Origin: Chishuiella changwenlii
GTDB lineage: Bacteria; Bacteroidota; Bacteroidia; Flavobacteriales; Weeksellaceae
NCBI RefSeq assembly: GCF_900142565.1
Contig: NZ_FRBH01000001.1
Location: forward strand, 1-64,000
Length of the DNA stretch: 64,000 bases
Direction: 5' to 3'
Shown here: piece after piece, positions 19,078-28,408 of the stretch
Layout: each line of letters begins with the position of its first letter
Position numbering within the stretch: position 1 is the first letter of the stretch
Position numbers and translations under genes: made by a program
Notes under the pieces: generated by a model
Told to the model about the DNA's origin: nothing
The model's database searches: none
The model's input: only the letters and a program-made list of their open reading frames with translations

Positions 19078-19194
19078 TTAACCTTGTCTTTGTTTAAACT
19101 TAGGATTCTTTTTGTTGATCACATACAAACGTCCTTTACGACGTACAATCTTACAGTCAGCACTTCTCTTTTTAATGGATGCTCTAATTTTCAT
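19078..19194 (-). CDS. rpmJ: 50S ribosomal protein L36
   Basis: A 38-residue protein, too short for ordinary gene callers, read as [20 protein letters not shown] followed by [18 protein letters not shown]. Only one of the zinc-binding cysteines of classical L36 is left (the first pair is SADC instead of CRNC, and VINK replaces VIC), so it is a zinc-independent form. Position between infA and rpsM is the standard one. Confidence 0.95.
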   Translation of the reverse strand: MKIRASIKKRSADCKIVRRKGRLYVINKKNPKFKQRQG

Positions 19195-19269
19195 CTTTGT
19201 AAATTTATTTATAATCCGATAGAGTTAACGCCGAAACATTAACTCTACCACCTGTCGTTAAATATTTTT

Positions 19270-19485
19270 TTAGTATCTATAAGATATTCTACCTTTTGTT
19301 AAATCATAAGGAGACATCTCTATTTTAACTCTATCACCTGGTAAAAGCTTAATATAATGCATACGCATTTTACCAGATATATTACATGTTACTACATGTC
19401 CATTTTCTAATTCGACACGGAACATTGCATTAGATAATGCTTCTGTAATCGTACCGTCTTGTTCAATATGTTTTTGTTTTGCCAT
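19270..19485 (-). CDS. infA: Translation initiation factor IF-1
   Basis: A 71-residue OB-fold factor that occupies the A site during initiation. [40 protein letters not shown] and the C-terminal [10 protein letters not shown] are characteristic. It lies 23 bases after secY and 75 before rpmJ. Confidence 0.97.
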   Translation of the reverse strand: MAKQKHIEQDGTITEALSNAMFRVELENGHVVTCNISGKMRMHYIKLLPGDRVKIEMSPYDLTKGRISYRY

Positions 19486-19508
19486 AAATCTTTTTAATAA
19501 TAACCTTA

Positions 19509-20879
19509 TTAGATATCTCTTGATGTTCTACCAGAAGTCATTAATCCATCGTAACGATGATTTAATAAATACGTATTAATTTGCTGAACAGTATCTAAGA
19601 TAACTCCCACCATAATTAACATTGAAGTACCTCCAAAGAACATAGCTAAGCTTTGTTCAACACCTAATAATTTTACAATAGCTGGCAAAACAGCAAGCAA
19701 AGTTAGTAAAATTGCTCCAGGTAACGTAATTTTTGATAAAATTTCGTCTAAAAAATTTGCAGTTTCTTTTCCAGGACGTATTCCAGGGATGATTCCACCG
19801 TTACGTTTTAAGTCTTCAGCCATCTGATTTACTGGGATTGTAATCGCAGTATAGAAATAAGTGAAGATAATAATTAGTAAACCGAAGATCAAATTATATT
19901 CCCACGTAAATGGATCTGCCATTTTCGCAAAGAATTGTTTTACTGAACTTGTGTCGTCTAAGAAATAGTTTGCTAATGTTCCTGGTAAAAACATAATTGC
20001 TTGCGCGAAGATAATTGGCATTACACCAGCTGCATTTACTTTTAGAGGAATATAAGAACGTACAGAATCTGTAACCGATCTCATATAAGAACTACTAGAA
20101 GTTTGCGCTCTTCTTACATATTGCACTGGTACTTTACGCACTGCTGCAACAATCATAATACACATTGCAATAACTAGGATTAAACCTAGCATTTCTATCA
20201 AGAAGAAAATACCATTTGAAGGATCTACTTCAAATGCATTGAAAATTGCTTTTGGTAAATCAGCTAAGATACCAACCATAATTAAGATTGATATACCGTT
20301 ACCGATACCTTTGTCAGTAATTTTTTCTCCCATCCACATGGCAAAAATAGTTCCTGTAATCAGAATAACTGTTGAAGGGAACCAAAACCAAAAGTTGGTT
20401 GGAGGAATTACATAGATAGCATACGATGAAGCTGGATCATAAGGTAAAATCTGAGAAGTTACCAATGTTAAATATGCTGGTGCTTGCACTAAACATATAC
20501 CAATTGTTAACCATCTTGTAATTTGATTTACTTTGTTACGACCGCTTTCTCCTTCTTTCTGTAGTTTTTGGATATAAGGCACTGCCATTCCCATCAATTG
20601 TACAACAATCGAAGCTGAGATATAAGGCATAATTCCTAACGCAAATACGGAAGCTCTTTTAAAAGAACCTCCGGTAAAAGAGTTTAATAATCCTAAAATT
20701 CCTGAATTTGCATTTTCTTGGTCTGTTATAAAACGATTAACTTCGTTAATATCGACACCTGGAAGTGGAATATGAGAACCGAATCTATAAACCAATAATA
20801 GAAGGATAGTTACAAGTAACTTATCCTTCAATTCTTTTATGCTCCAGATATTTTTTATGGTCTGTATAAACCCTTTCAT
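19509..20879 (-). CDS. secY: Preprotein translocase subunit SecY
   Basis: Channel subunit of the Sec translocon with ten membrane helices in 456 residues. Recognisable parts are the N-terminal [12 protein letters not shown] segment, the plug-region [20 protein letters not shown], the loop [13 protein letters not shown] and the cytoplasmic loop [20 protein letters not shown]. Partner SecE is encoded at 49229-49417; SecG is not in the window. Confidence 0.97.
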   Translation of the reverse strand: MKGFIQTIKNIWSIKELKDKLLVTILLLLVYRFGSHIPLPGVDINEVNRFITDQENANSGILGLLNSFTGGSFKRASVFALGIMPYISASIVVQLMGMAVPYIQKLQKEGESGRNKVNQITRWLTIGICLVQAPAYLTLVTSQILPYDPASSYAIYVIPPTNFWFWFPSTVILITGTIFAMWMGEKITDKGIGNGISILIMVGILADLPKAIFNAFEVDPSNGIFFLIEMLGLILVIAMCIMIVAAVRKVPVQYVRRAQTSSSSYMRSVTDSVRSYIPLKVNAAGVMPIIFAQAIMFLPGTLANYFLDDTSSVKQFFAKMADPFTWEYNLIFGLLIIIFTYFYTAITIPVNQMAEDLKRNGGIIPGIRPGKETANFLDEILSKITLPGAILLTLLAVLPAIVKLLGVEQSLAMFFGGTSMLIMVGVILDTVQQINTYLLNHRYDGLMTSGRTSRDI

Positions 20880-20894
20880 CTATAAAATATATTC

Positions 20895-21350
20895 TTAAGC
20901 GTTAACTAATTCTACTTTACCTCCTGCTTTCTCAATAGCCTCTTGAGCTGATTGAGTGAATTTATCTGCAGTAACATTAACAGTAGCTTTTAACTCTCCA
21001 CGTCCTAAGATTTTCACTAAGTCGTTTTTGTGAGCTAAACCTAATTGTACTAATGTTTCTTTATTTAAAGTATCTGTGATTTTATTGTTATCAACTAATT
21101 GTTGAATAGTGTCTAAATTGATTCCTGTATACTCAACACGGTTGATGTTTTTGAAACCAAATTTAGGTAAACGTCTTTGTAAAGGCATTTGTCCTCCTTC
21201 GAATCCGATTTTTCTTGAATAACCAGAACGAGATTTAGCACCTTTGTGTCCACGACCTGCTGTTAAACCGTTTCCACTACCTTCACCTCTACCTTTACGG
21301 AATTTATTTTTTACTGAACCAGCTGCTGGTTTTAAATTACTTAAATTCAT
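20895..21350 (-). CDS. rplO: 50S ribosomal protein L15
   Basis: Late-assembly large-subunit protein of 151 residues. The basic glycine-rich N-terminus ([40 protein letters not shown]) and the C-terminal VELVNA end are typical. It is 15 bases before secY. Confidence 0.97.
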   Translation of the reverse strand: MNLSNLKPAAGSVKNKFRKGRGEGSGNGLTAGRGHKGAKSRSGYSRKIGFEGGQMPLQRRLPKFGFKNINRVEYTGINLDTIQQLVDNNKITDTLNKETLVQLGLAHKNDLVKILGRGELKATVNVTADKFTQSAQEAIEKAGGKVELVNA

Positions 21351-21379
21351 TTTAATAATCTTTTAAAGGTTAAAAGCGA

Positions 21380-21559
21380 TTAAGCTCTTTCTACTACTAC
21401 TAAGTGTTGAATTTTACGAATCATTCCTTCGATTTGAGGAGTTGATTCGTGCTCAACTACTTGATTCAACTTCTTTAATCCTAAAGCAACTAATGTAGCT
21501 TTTTGAGATTTATCACGGTTGATAGCACTACGTGTTTGTTTTACTCTTACTTTGCTCAT
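21380..21559 (-). CDS. rpmD: 50S ribosomal protein L30
   Basis: A 59-residue protein read directly from the sequence: MSKVRVKQTRSAINRDKSQK, then ATLVALGLKKLNQVVEHEST and PQIEGMIRKIQHLVVVERA. It fits between rpsE (11 bases upstream) and rplO, its standard position, and has the L30 fold signature KATLVALGLKKLN. Confidence 0.95.
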   Translation of the reverse strand: MSKVRVKQTRSAINRDKSQKATLVALGLKKLNQVVEHESTPQIEGMIRKIQHLVVVERA

Positions 21560-21570
21560 GATACTTTTTT

Positions 21571-22092
21571 TTAACCGTTGAACACTTTAGTTATAGAAAT
21601 ACCTCTTTGGCGTGCAATTGTTTCTACAGAACGTAAGCTTAATAAAGCGCGGAATGTAGCTTTTACTGCATTGTGAGGGTTAGATGATCCTTTAGATTTT
21701 GATAATACATCATGTACACCAACAGACTCTAATACTGCACGAACTGTTCCTCCTGCAATTACCCCTGTACCTTTTGCTGCTGGACGGATGAATACTTGCG
21801 CACCACCGAAACGAGCTTCTTGTTCGTGAGGAATTGTGTTGTTAAATAAAGGAACACGTACTAAGTTTTTCTTAGCATCTTCGATAGCTTTAGCAATAGC
21901 TGAAGCAACATCTTTAGATTTACCTAATCCGTAACCTACTACTCCATTTCCGTCTCCAACTACTACGATAGCAGAAAAACCAAATGCTCTACCTCCTTTT
22001 GTTACTTTTGTAACACGTTGTACTCCAACTAAACGATCTTTTAAATCCAATCCTGTTGGTTTTACTCTTTCTACGTTTTTAAATCCTAACAT
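21571..22092 (-). CDS. rpsE: 30S ribosomal protein S5
   Basis: Small-subunit protein involved in decoding fidelity. The 173 residues contain the double-stranded RNA-binding-like domain ([37 protein letters not shown]) and the C-terminal domain ([35 protein letters not shown]). Confidence 0.98.
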   Translation of the reverse strand: MLGFKNVERVKPTGLDLKDRLVGVQRVTKVTKGGRAFGFSAIVVVGDGNGVVGYGLGKSKDVASAIAKAIEDAKKNLVRVPLFNNTIPHEQEARFGGAQVFIRPAAKGTGVIAGGTVRAVLESVGVHDVLSKSKGSSNPHNAVKATFRALLSLRSVETIARQRGISITKVFNG

Positions 22093-22108
22093 AATTTCTT
22101 TCTCTTTT

Positions 22109-22462
22109 TTAGAATTTTAATCCACCTTCTCTAGCACCATCTGCTAAAGCTTTGATTCTACCATGATACACGAAACCGTTACGATCAAAAACTACAGTTT
22201 CAATTCCTTTAGCTACAGCTTTTGCTGCTAAAGCTTTACCTACAGATGCAGATACTTCACTTTTTGTACCTTCTACATTAACACCTTTTTCACGAGATGA
22301 TGCAGAAGCTAAAGTAACTCCACTGTTATCGTCAATAATTTGAGCGTAAATTTCTTTATTAGAACGGTAAACTGATAAACGAGGTTTAGTTTCTGTTCCA
22401 AAAATATTTCGACGCACGCGTCTTTTTATTTTTTGTCTTTTTTCTACTTTAGATAATGCCAT
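22109..22462 (-). CDS. rplR: 50S ribosomal protein L18
   Basis: 5S rRNA-binding protein of 117 residues: [32 protein letters not shown] and the C-terminal [20 protein letters not shown]. It is 16 bases from rpsE and 13 from rplF. Confidence 0.98.
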   Translation of the reverse strand: MALSKVEKRQKIKRRVRRNIFGTETKPRLSVYRSNKEIYAQIIDDNSGVTLASASSREKGVNVEGTKSEVSASVGKALAAKAVAKGIETVVFDRNGFVYHGRIKALADGAREGGLKF

Positions 22463-22475
22463 TTTTCAATGATTT

Positions 22476-23021
22476 TTATGCAGATTTACCTGCTTTTCTT
22501 CTAATAATTTCTCCTACGAATTTAATTCCTTTTCCTTTGTAAGGCTCTGGCTTACGGTAAGAACGAATTTTCGCTACAATCATTCCTAATAATTGATTAT
22601 CATGAGATGATAATGTAATAATAGGATTTTTACCTTTTTCTGTTAAAGTTTCAACTTTAATTTCTTGAGGTAATTCGATTACGATATTGTGAGAGAAACC
22701 TAATGACAAATCTAATTTTTGTCCTTGGTTAGATGCTCTGTAACCAACACCAACTAATTCTAATTGTTTTTTGAAACCTTCTGTCACACCAACAATCATG
22801 TTGTTGATTAACGCACGGTATAAACCATGTAAAGCTCTGTTTGTTTTAGAATCATCTGGACGAACTACAGTTAAAACTCCGTCTTCGATTTTTACATCAA
22901 ATCCTTCGTTTAATTCTCTTGTCATTTCGATGTTATTACCTTTTACAGTAATTACGTTATCTTTAAATTCAACTGCTGCAGCTGAAGGGATATTGATTTG
23001 TGATTGTCCTATTCTTGACAT
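22476..23021 (-). CDS. rplF: 50S ribosomal protein L6
   Basis: Large-subunit protein near the factor-binding site, 181 residues in two similar domains. MSRIGQSQINIPSAAAVEFK begins the first; the second ends in the family signature RKPEPYKGKGIKFVGEIIRR KAGKSA. Confidence 0.98.
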   Translation of the reverse strand: MSRIGQSQINIPSAAAVEFKDNVITVKGNNIEMTRELNEGFDVKIEDGVLTVVRPDDSKTNRALHGLYRALINNMIVGVTEGFKKQLELVGVGYRASNQGQKLDLSLGFSHNIVIELPQEIKVETLTEKGKNPIITLSSHDNQLLGMIVAKIRSYRKPEPYKGKGIKFVGEIIRRKAGKSA

Positions 23022-23043
23022 AATTTCTTAATTTTTTAAATGA

Positions 23044-23445
23044 TTAATAAACTAAACATAAAACTTCACCACCAACATTCTCTTGACGTGCTTGCTTATC
23101 TGTCATAACTCCTCTAGAAGTAGAAATGATCGCGATACCTAAACCGTTTAATACACGAGGTAATTCTTTAGATCCTGCATATTGACGTAAACCTGGAGTA
23201 GAAGCTCTCTTAATTTTACGGATAGCTGGCTCTTTAGTAACTTTGTCGTACTTTAAAGCGATTTTAATTGTTCCTTGAGGTTTGTCTTGTCCTTCGAATT
23301 TGTAGTTCAAGATGTAACCTTGTTCAAAAAGGATTTTAGTAATTTCCTTTTTTAATTTAGACGCAGGGATTTCCACAACTTTGTGTCCTGCCATCATTGC
23401 ATTTCTAACACGAGTTAGAAAATCTGAAATTGGATCTGTATACAT
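23044..23445 (-). CDS. rpsH: 30S ribosomal protein S8
   Basis: 16S rRNA-binding assembly protein; in E. coli it is also the repressor of the spc operon. The 133 residues contain [20 protein letters not shown] and the C-terminal [20 protein letters not shown]. It is the first gene of the block here: the usual upstream neighbour rpsN is missing and a promoter with its own leader of about 75 bases stands in front. Confidence 0.98.
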   Translation of the reverse strand: MYTDPISDFLTRVRNAMMAGHKVVEIPASKLKKEITKILFEQGYILNYKFEGQDKPQGTIKIALKYDKVTKEPAIRKIKRASTPGLRQYAGSKELPRVLNGLGIAIISTSRGVMTDKQARQENVGGEVLCLVY

Positions 23446-23498
23446 AATATAATTCTATAGTATAGCGCGTTAACACTACTTTTAAAATTAAACTTTTA

Positions 23499-23520
23499 CC
23501 AAAATGCACTATGCATTTGG
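23499..23520. promoter_or_regulatory. Palindrome at the predicted rpsH transcription start
   Basis: CCAAAATGCA and TGCATTTGG form a near-perfect inverted repeat with a two- to three-base centre. It begins just after the -7 box of the rpsH promoter, so it is either an operator or a stem-loop at the very 5' end of the mRNA. Confidence 0.5.
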
Positions 23521-23524
23521 GTTG

Positions 23525-23554
23525 CAAATATATGGGATATTTTTTAATTACAAA
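23525..23554 (-). promoter_or_regulatory. Promoter of rpsH and the following ribosomal genes
   Basis: On the minus strand TTTG (23551-23554), 18 bases and TATATTTG (23525-23532). The -7 box is exact. Start of transcription is expected near 23520, about 75 bases before the rpsH ATG. Confidence 0.75.
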
Positions 23555-23659
23555 CTATACTGCAGAAAAATATTTTTTTAATTGAAGAAGTGAAAGGTTT
23601 TGAATATGATTTAAAATTGAAAAATGAAAGTTGAAAGTTGAAAGTTCGAGATTGGAAAT

Positions 23660-24156
23660 TCGAGATTGTTTTTTTTGTCTAATTTCTCGATACAATTTTT
23701 CTTCATTTTCATTTCGAAAAACCACTCGAAAAGACAGAAAACTACACCTTACAACTCTAATCTTTTCAAACGTTCAGCGTTCAGCCTTAACCCATTTATC
23801 GAAACTACACTTCGGCAAAACTTTTAAATTTGAAATTGAAAGTTCGAGATTGTTTTTTTTGTCTAATTTCTCGATACAATTTTTCTTCATTTTCATTTCG
23901 AAAAATCACTCGAAAAGACAGAAAACTACACCTTACAACTCTAATCTCTTCAAACGTTCAGCGTTTAGCCTTAACCCATTTATCGAAACTACACTTCGGC
24001 AAAACTTTTAAATTTGAAGTTGGAAGCTCGAGGTTGTTTTTTTTGTCTAATTTCTCGATACAATTTTTCTTCATTTTCATTTCGAAAAATCACTCGAAAA
24101 GACAGAAAACTACACCTTACAACTCTAATCTCTTCAAACGTTCAGCGTTTAGCCTT
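23660..24156. repeat. Tandem array, three copies of a 184-bp unit
   Basis: The anchor 'gtctaatttctcgatac' starts at 23677, 23861 and 24045, exactly 184 bases apart. Each unit contains an internal partial inverted pair (TGTCT..TCTCGA and TCGAAAAGACA), the run 'ttcattttcatttcgaaaaa' and 'aacgttcagcg'. Copies two and three differ from copy one by few substitutions. A related two-copy array is at 28515-28866. Confidence 0.9.
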
Positions 24157-24198
24157 CCAACACATCACTCAAAACTTCTAACTTCTAATTTCTACAAA

Positions 24199-24233
24199 TA
24201 AAAAAATGACTTGAGATTCCTCCCAAGCCATTT
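24199..24233 (-). terminator. Terminator after the first S74 gene
   Basis: Minus-strand stem AAATGGCTTGGGA / TCTCAAGTCATTT with G-U pairs, followed by Ts. It resembles the hairpin at 26179-26213, so the two were probably duplicated with the genes. Confidence 0.75.
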
Positions 24234-24270
24234 ATTACATGAAGACATAACCAACCCCCTTCATAAAAAC

Positions 24271-26007
24271 CTATTTCTTTCTCTCATCTCTTAGATAAGT
24301 ATTTTCTTTTTTTAAAGCATTTAATTCTGCTTCTATCACTTTTATTTTTTCATTTAATGCTTTTATAGACTCTACAAAAATAGCATCATAATCTCCGTAA
24401 GCCGTTTGCAAATAACCTTGTTTATCTGTTGTTACTTTTTCAGGAAATACTTGTTGTATATTTTGCGCTATAAAACCTATTTGTTTTTCTTTTGGTCTTT
24501 CTGTCCCAGTTTTATCATCGTTCCAATAATACGTTACACCTTCTAGCTTAGTTAATTTACTTAACGCATCCTCTCCAGAAATTGGTTGTATATCCTTTTT
24601 TAAACGTGAATCTGAATTTGCAAGAAATGCACCTGCTGTTGTTTTAGAAGCTTCTCCGTTTATCTCTAATCTATTTGTCTCAGCTGCTCTTCCCATCCCA
24701 ATTAAACCTTCAGAAGAAATGATCATTCTTGCTTGAGTAACTATAGTTCCTAAAGGAACAGTATGAAATCGTAAAGAACTTCCTTGTGCACTTGTTGTAA
24801 AAGTTTCTGCTGCTATTGATTGTATACTTGAATTTGATTGTATTGGATCTCCTTGGTAACCACTTCCTGTATTACCAACAAACGTAATCGCACCTAATAT
24901 ATCATTTGTTGTAACTGCACCATGTACATTTGTATCTGAAGATTTATTTCTTCTTAAAGAAATATAAGGAGGGTTAGTTGGGCCATTATTTGACCTTTCT
25001 GAAATAATTCCGTTCGCAGCTGTTGTATTAATATGGAATTGTCCAGCTGGTGTTCCTGTCCCTACTCCTATTCTACCTTGATCTGTAATTGTCATTCTAA
25101 GCGCATTAATCACAGATCCTCTAGGAACTGTCCTAAATTCCATAAGACTTCCTTTAGCCGTTTCTCTAAAATTTTCTACAGCTGATACTAATATTGACGA
25201 ATTAGAATTTCTTACATCTCCTGAATAACCATCGCCAGTATTTCCAGAAAAAACAAGTGCTCCTAAAGCATCATTCGCAGCTACTGCTCCATTCTCTCTA
25301 GCAGTAGAAGCTTTATTTTTCTTTAAAATTAAATAGGGTGGAGCATTATCAATCGACCATCTCTCTGATATAATTCCTTCAGGAGAGTTAGTAGAAATAT
25401 GTAATTGACCATTTGGAGTCTCTGTCCCTATTCCCACTCTACTTCTGTCAGTAATTGTCATTCCAACATTACTAGTAATAGTACCTGCTGCAACTGTAGT
25501 AAATTTTAATAAACTTCCTTGATTAGTTGTTGAAAAATTTTCAGCTGCTATTGACTGTATACTTGAATTGGTATGTATAGGATCTCCTTGATAACCATTC
25601 CCTGTATTTCCAGAAAAAGTTATAGCGCCTAATATATCATTCACAGCAGCTGCTTCATTTGTACTTAAGTCACTAGATCTATTTCTTCTAAAGTTAATAT
25701 AAGGTGGAGAATTAGGATTTGTATTCGCTCTTTCTGAAATAATTCCATTAGGTCCAGTTGTAGAAACATGAAGCTGACCAGCTGGAGCTGTTCTATTTAT
25801 TCCTACTCTACCTTGATCGGTTACTGTTACCGTCTCTGTATTATCGGAATTGCTTATTCTCATTGATTTTGTTGCAGCAGTACTACCTGTGCTTAAGATA
25901 TCTAATGTTGCCTGAGGTGTTGCGGTATTTATTCCTACTTGGGAAAAAACAATACCTGATAAGATCATATTAGACAACACAAAAAGTCTAAATGTAGATT
26001 TGTTCAT
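24271..26007 (-). CDS. Secreted S74-type tail-fibre-like protein, triplicated stalk
   Basis: A 578-residue protein with a signal peptide (about 1-22, cut before QVGINTATPQATLDI). The stalk has three similar modules of about 125 residues, beginning near RVGINRTAPAGQLHVST, RVGIGTETPNGQLHIST and RIGVGTGTPAGQFHINT, each with PPYI or APPYL and a VLGAITFSGNTGxGYQGD-like stretch. The C-terminal intramolecular chaperone domain (peptidase family S74, about 460-545) has the self-cleavage motif NSDSRLKKDI and the segment KQIGFIAQNIQQVFPEKV, then a coiled coil. By family it trimerises, cuts itself at that serine and leaves a beta-helical fibre. A phage-type domain, here without phage neighbours. Confidence 0.85.
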   Translation of the reverse strand: MNKSTFRLFVLSNMILSGIVFSQVGINTATPQATLDILSTGSTAATKSMRISNSDNTETVTVTDQGRVGINRTAPAGQLHVSTTGPNGIISERANTNPNSPPYINFRRNRSSDLSTNEAAAVNDILGAITFSGNTGNGYQGDPIHTNSSIQSIAAENFSTTNQGSLLKFTTVAAGTITSNVGMTITDRSRVGIGTETPNGQLHISTNSPEGIISERWSIDNAPPYLILKKNKASTARENGAVAANDALGALVFSGNTGDGYSGDVRNSNSSILVSAVENFRETAKGSLMEFRTVPRGSVINALRMTITDQGRIGVGTGTPAGQFHINTTAANGIISERSNNGPTNPPYISLRRNKSSDTNVHGAVTTNDILGAITFVGNTGSGYQGDPIQSNSSIQSIAAETFTTSAQGSSLRFHTVPLGTIVTQARMIISSEGLIGMGRAAETNRLEINGEASKTTAGAFLANSDSRLKKDIQPISGEDALSKLTKLEGVTYYWNDDKTGTERPKEKQIGFIAQNIQQVFPEKVTTDKQGYLQTAYGDYDAIFVESIKALNEKIKVIEAELNALKKENTYLRDERKK

Positions 26008-26034
26008 TAAATTAGTATTAGAGTTAAGATTTTG

Positions 26035-26065
26035 TAAATGTATATATTTTTATTTAAAAAAACAA
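26035..26065 (-). promoter_or_regulatory. Promoter of the first S74 gene
   Basis: TTG (26063-26065), 20 bases and TACATTTA (26035-26042) on the minus strand, one mismatch from the -7 consensus and similar to the better promoter at 28379-28409. Confidence 0.5.
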
Positions 26066-26178
26066 TAAATAACTAATGATTTTCAATACTTTACAACTTA
26101 TAAAGTATTTACTAAATGGTAATTACAGGTTATCAATTAAACGTGTGAGATGTAATCTATACATTCTACTCATAACTC

Positions 26179-26213
26179 ATAAAAAATGACTTAAGATTTC
26201 TCCTAAGTCATTT
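26179..26213 (-). terminator. Terminator after the second S74 gene
   Basis: Stem AAATGACTTAGGA / TCTTAAGTCATTT followed by Ts on the minus strand; a sister of the hairpin at 24199-24233. Confidence 0.75.
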
Positions 26214-26251
26214 ATGTTTCTACATATTTATAATCTTCAATAAAAAATAAC

Positions 26252-27268
26252 CTATTTCTTTTCTTTATTTTTCTTTTCTTTATTTTTTAGTTCAGTATTT
26301 TCTTTTTCCAGTTTTTCTATTAAACCAGTTAACAATGTAATTCTATCATTTATTTTTTTTAGAGATTCTACAAAAATCGCATCGTAGTCGCCATAAGCCG
26401 TTTGTAAATACCCTTCTTTATCTGTTGTTACTTTGTCTGGGAATACTTGTTGTATATTTTGCGCTATAAAACCAATTTGTTTTTCTTTTGGTCTATCTAT
26501 TCCTGTTTTATCATCGTTCCAATAATAGGTTACACCTTCTAATTTGGTTAATTTATTTAGAGCTTCTTCACCAGAAATTGTTTGTATATCCTTTTTTAAA
26601 CGTGCATCCGAATTCGCTATAAATGCTCCTGCTGTTGTTTTAGAAGCCTCTCCATTCACCTCTAATCTATTAGTTGTTGGCGTTCTTCCTATCCCCACCA
26701 AACCTTCAGAAGATATTCTCATTCTAACAACATTTGATGCAGATCCATTAGCAACGGTATAAAATAACATATTACTTCCTTGCGCAGTTGGTGTAAAGTT
26801 TTGTGCAGCAATAACTTGTATATTAGAGTTTGAACTTAACGCATCTCCGGCATAACCACTTCCTGTATTTCCTGCAAAGGTAATTACACCTAATACATCA
26901 TTCGCTACAACTGCTCCATCCACAGCCGGATCAGTAGATCTATTATTTCTTAAAGAAATATAAGAAGGAGCCGTAGCAACTGTATTTGCTCTCTCCGAAA
27001 TAATACCATTAGCAGCTGTTGTTGCAACATGAAATTGACCAGCAGGAGCTGTTCTTCCTATTCCCACTCTACCTTGGTCGGTTACGGTTACCGTCTCTGT
27101 ATTATCGGAATTGCTTATTCTCATTGATTTAGTTGCAGCAGTATTACCAGCACCAACAATATCTAATGTAGCCTGAGGTGTTGCAGTATTTATTCCAACC
27201 TGAGAATAAGTAAAACCTGATAATAATATACTGGATAAGGTAAAAAGTCTAATTATAGATTTTTTCAT
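26252..27268 (-). CDS. Secreted S74-type tail-fibre-like protein, short form
   Basis: A 338-residue paralog of its two neighbours with one stalk module. The signal peptide starts MKKSIIRLFTLSSILLSGF and ends before QVGINTATPQATLDI. The frame is open to 27340, but the sister proteins begin at MKKS, so the ATG at 27268 is used. The S74 domain begins at about residue 215 with NSDARLKKDIQTISGEEAL and keeps KQIGFIAQNIQQVFPDKV; the C-terminus is a lysine- and glutamate-rich coiled coil ending in KKNKEKK. It is 82 bases downstream of the third S74 gene with no terminator between, so the two probably share a transcript. Confidence 0.85.
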   Translation of the reverse strand: MKKSIIRLFTLSSILLSGFTYSQVGINTATPQATLDIVGAGNTAATKSMRISNSDNTETVTVTDQGRVGIGRTAPAGQFHVATTAANGIISERANTVATAPSYISLRNNRSTDPAVDGAVVANDVLGVITFAGNTGSGYAGDALSSNSNIQVIAAQNFTPTAQGSNMLFYTVANGSASNVVRMRISSEGLVGIGRTPTTNRLEVNGEASKTTAGAFIANSDARLKKDIQTISGEEALNKLTKLEGVTYYWNDDKTGIDRPKEKQIGFIAQNIQQVFPDKVTTDKEGYLQTAYGDYDAIFVESLKKINDRITLLTGLIEKLEKENTELKNKEKKNKEKK

Positions 27269-27349
27269 AATACATATTGGTTTTAGGTTTATTATTTTAG
27301 ATGTAAAAAAACAAGATAATATGATCTTCACATTTAACAAGTAAAGTAT

Positions 27350-28345
27350 CTATTCGTTTTTTTTCAGCTTTTTATTTTCTTTTTCTAAATTTTCTAATCT
27401 GCCAGTTAATTTGATCACTTTATTGTTTAATTCTTTTATAGATTCTACAAAAATCGCATCGTAATCGCCATAAGCCGTTTGTAAATACCCTTGTTTATCT
27501 GTTGTTACTTTATCTGGGAATACTTCTTGTATATTTTGCGCTATAAAACCAATTTGTTTTTCTTTTGGTCTATCTATTCCTGTTTTATCATCGTTCCAAT
27601 AATAGGTTACACCTTTTAATTTGGTTAATTTATTTAATGCTTCTTCACCAGAAATTGGTTGTATATCCTTTTTTAAACGTGCATCCGAATTCGCTATAAA
27701 TGCTCCTGCTGTTGTTTTTGAAGCCTCTCCATTTACCTCTAATCTATTGGTTGTTGGCGTTCTTCCTATCCCCACCAAACCTTCAGAAGAAATTGTCATT
27801 CTAACAGCACTTAATGCAGATCCATTAGCAACGGTATAAAATAACATACTACTTCCTTGTGTTGCAGCTGTAAAATCTTGTGCAGCAACAACTTGTATAC
27901 TTGAATTTGAACCTAATGCATCTCCGACATAGCCACTTCCTGTATTTCCTGCAAAGCTAATTACACCTAATATATCATTCGCTGCAACTGCTCCATTTAT
28001 AGCTGGATCTACAGATCTATTTTTTCTTAAAGAAATATAAGAAGGAGCCGTAGCACCTGTATTTGCTCTCTCCGAAATAATACCATTAGCCGCAGTTGTC
28101 ACAACATGCAATTGCCCAGCTGGAACTGTAGATCCTATCCCCACTCTACCTTGATCGGTTACTGTTACCGTTTCGGTAGCACTGGAATTATTTATCCTCA
28201 TGGATTTGGTTGCAGCAGTATTACCAGGACTATTAATATCTAACGTTGCTTGAGGTGTCTCTGTATTTATTCCGACTTGGGAAAAAGCTACACTAGATAA
28301 TAAGACATTAGACAATATAAAAAGTCTAATTGTAGATTTTTTCAT
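27350..28345 (-). CDS. Secreted S74-type tail-fibre-like protein, short form
   Basis: A 331-residue secreted protein, very similar over its whole length to the product of the downstream gene, so the pair is a recent tandem duplicate. Signal peptide MKKSTIRLFILSNVLLSSVA, then QVGINTETPQATLDI; one stalk module with RVGIGSTVPAGQLHVVT and VLGxISFAGNTGSGY-like text; S74 chaperone domain from about residue 218 (NSDARLKKDIQPISGEEALN) and a C-terminal heptad helix (ELNNKVIKLTGRLENLEKEN). It has the best promoter of the group. The function of the released fibre, adhesin or surface layer, is not known. Confidence 0.85.
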   Translation of the reverse strand: MKKSTIRLFILSNVLLSSVAFSQVGINTETPQATLDINSPGNTAATKSMRINNSSATETVTVTDQGRVGIGSTVPAGQLHVVTTAANGIISERANTGATAPSYISLRKNRSVDPAINGAVAANDILGVISFAGNTGSGYVGDALGSNSSIQVVAAQDFTAATQGSSMLFYTVANGSALSAVRMTISSEGLVGIGRTPTTNRLEVNGEASKTTAGAFIANSDARLKKDIQPISGEEALNKLTKLKGVTYYWNDDKTGIDRPKEKQIGFIAQNIQEVFPDKVTTDKQGYLQTAYGDYDAIFVESIKELNNKVIKLTGRLENLEKENKKLKKNE

Positions 28346-28378
28346 ATTATTTGGTTTTTAAGGTTAAGGTTTATTGAA

Positions 28379-28408
28379 CAAATGTAATCTATTTTTCACA
28401 TAAAACAA
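28379..28408 (-). promoter_or_regulatory. Promoter of the S74 gene pair
   Basis: Minus-strand TTG (28406-28408), a 19-base spacer and TACATTTG (28379-28386), an exact -7 box at an ideal spacing. The start lies about 28 bases before the ATG. Confidence 0.75.

Larger units (their letters stand above)
23446..24270. other. Intergenic region with promoter, palindrome and tandem array
   Basis: No gene is supported. It holds, from left to right, the rpsH leader and promoter, a 184-bp tandem array of three copies (about 23660-24156) and the terminator of the first S74 gene. The open frames on the plus strand at 23631-24201 are repeated copies of the same low-complexity array text and do not look like proteins. 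Confidence 0.7.

Noticed and set aside
23631-24201. Overlapping plus-strand frames of 120-130 residues
   Set aside because: They are translations of the 184-bp repeat units; the same text appears in two frames, and there is no start context or protein likeness.
24271-28345. A prophage remnant because of the tail-fibre chaperone domains
   Set aside because: All three proteins have signal peptides and no other phage gene lies in the window.
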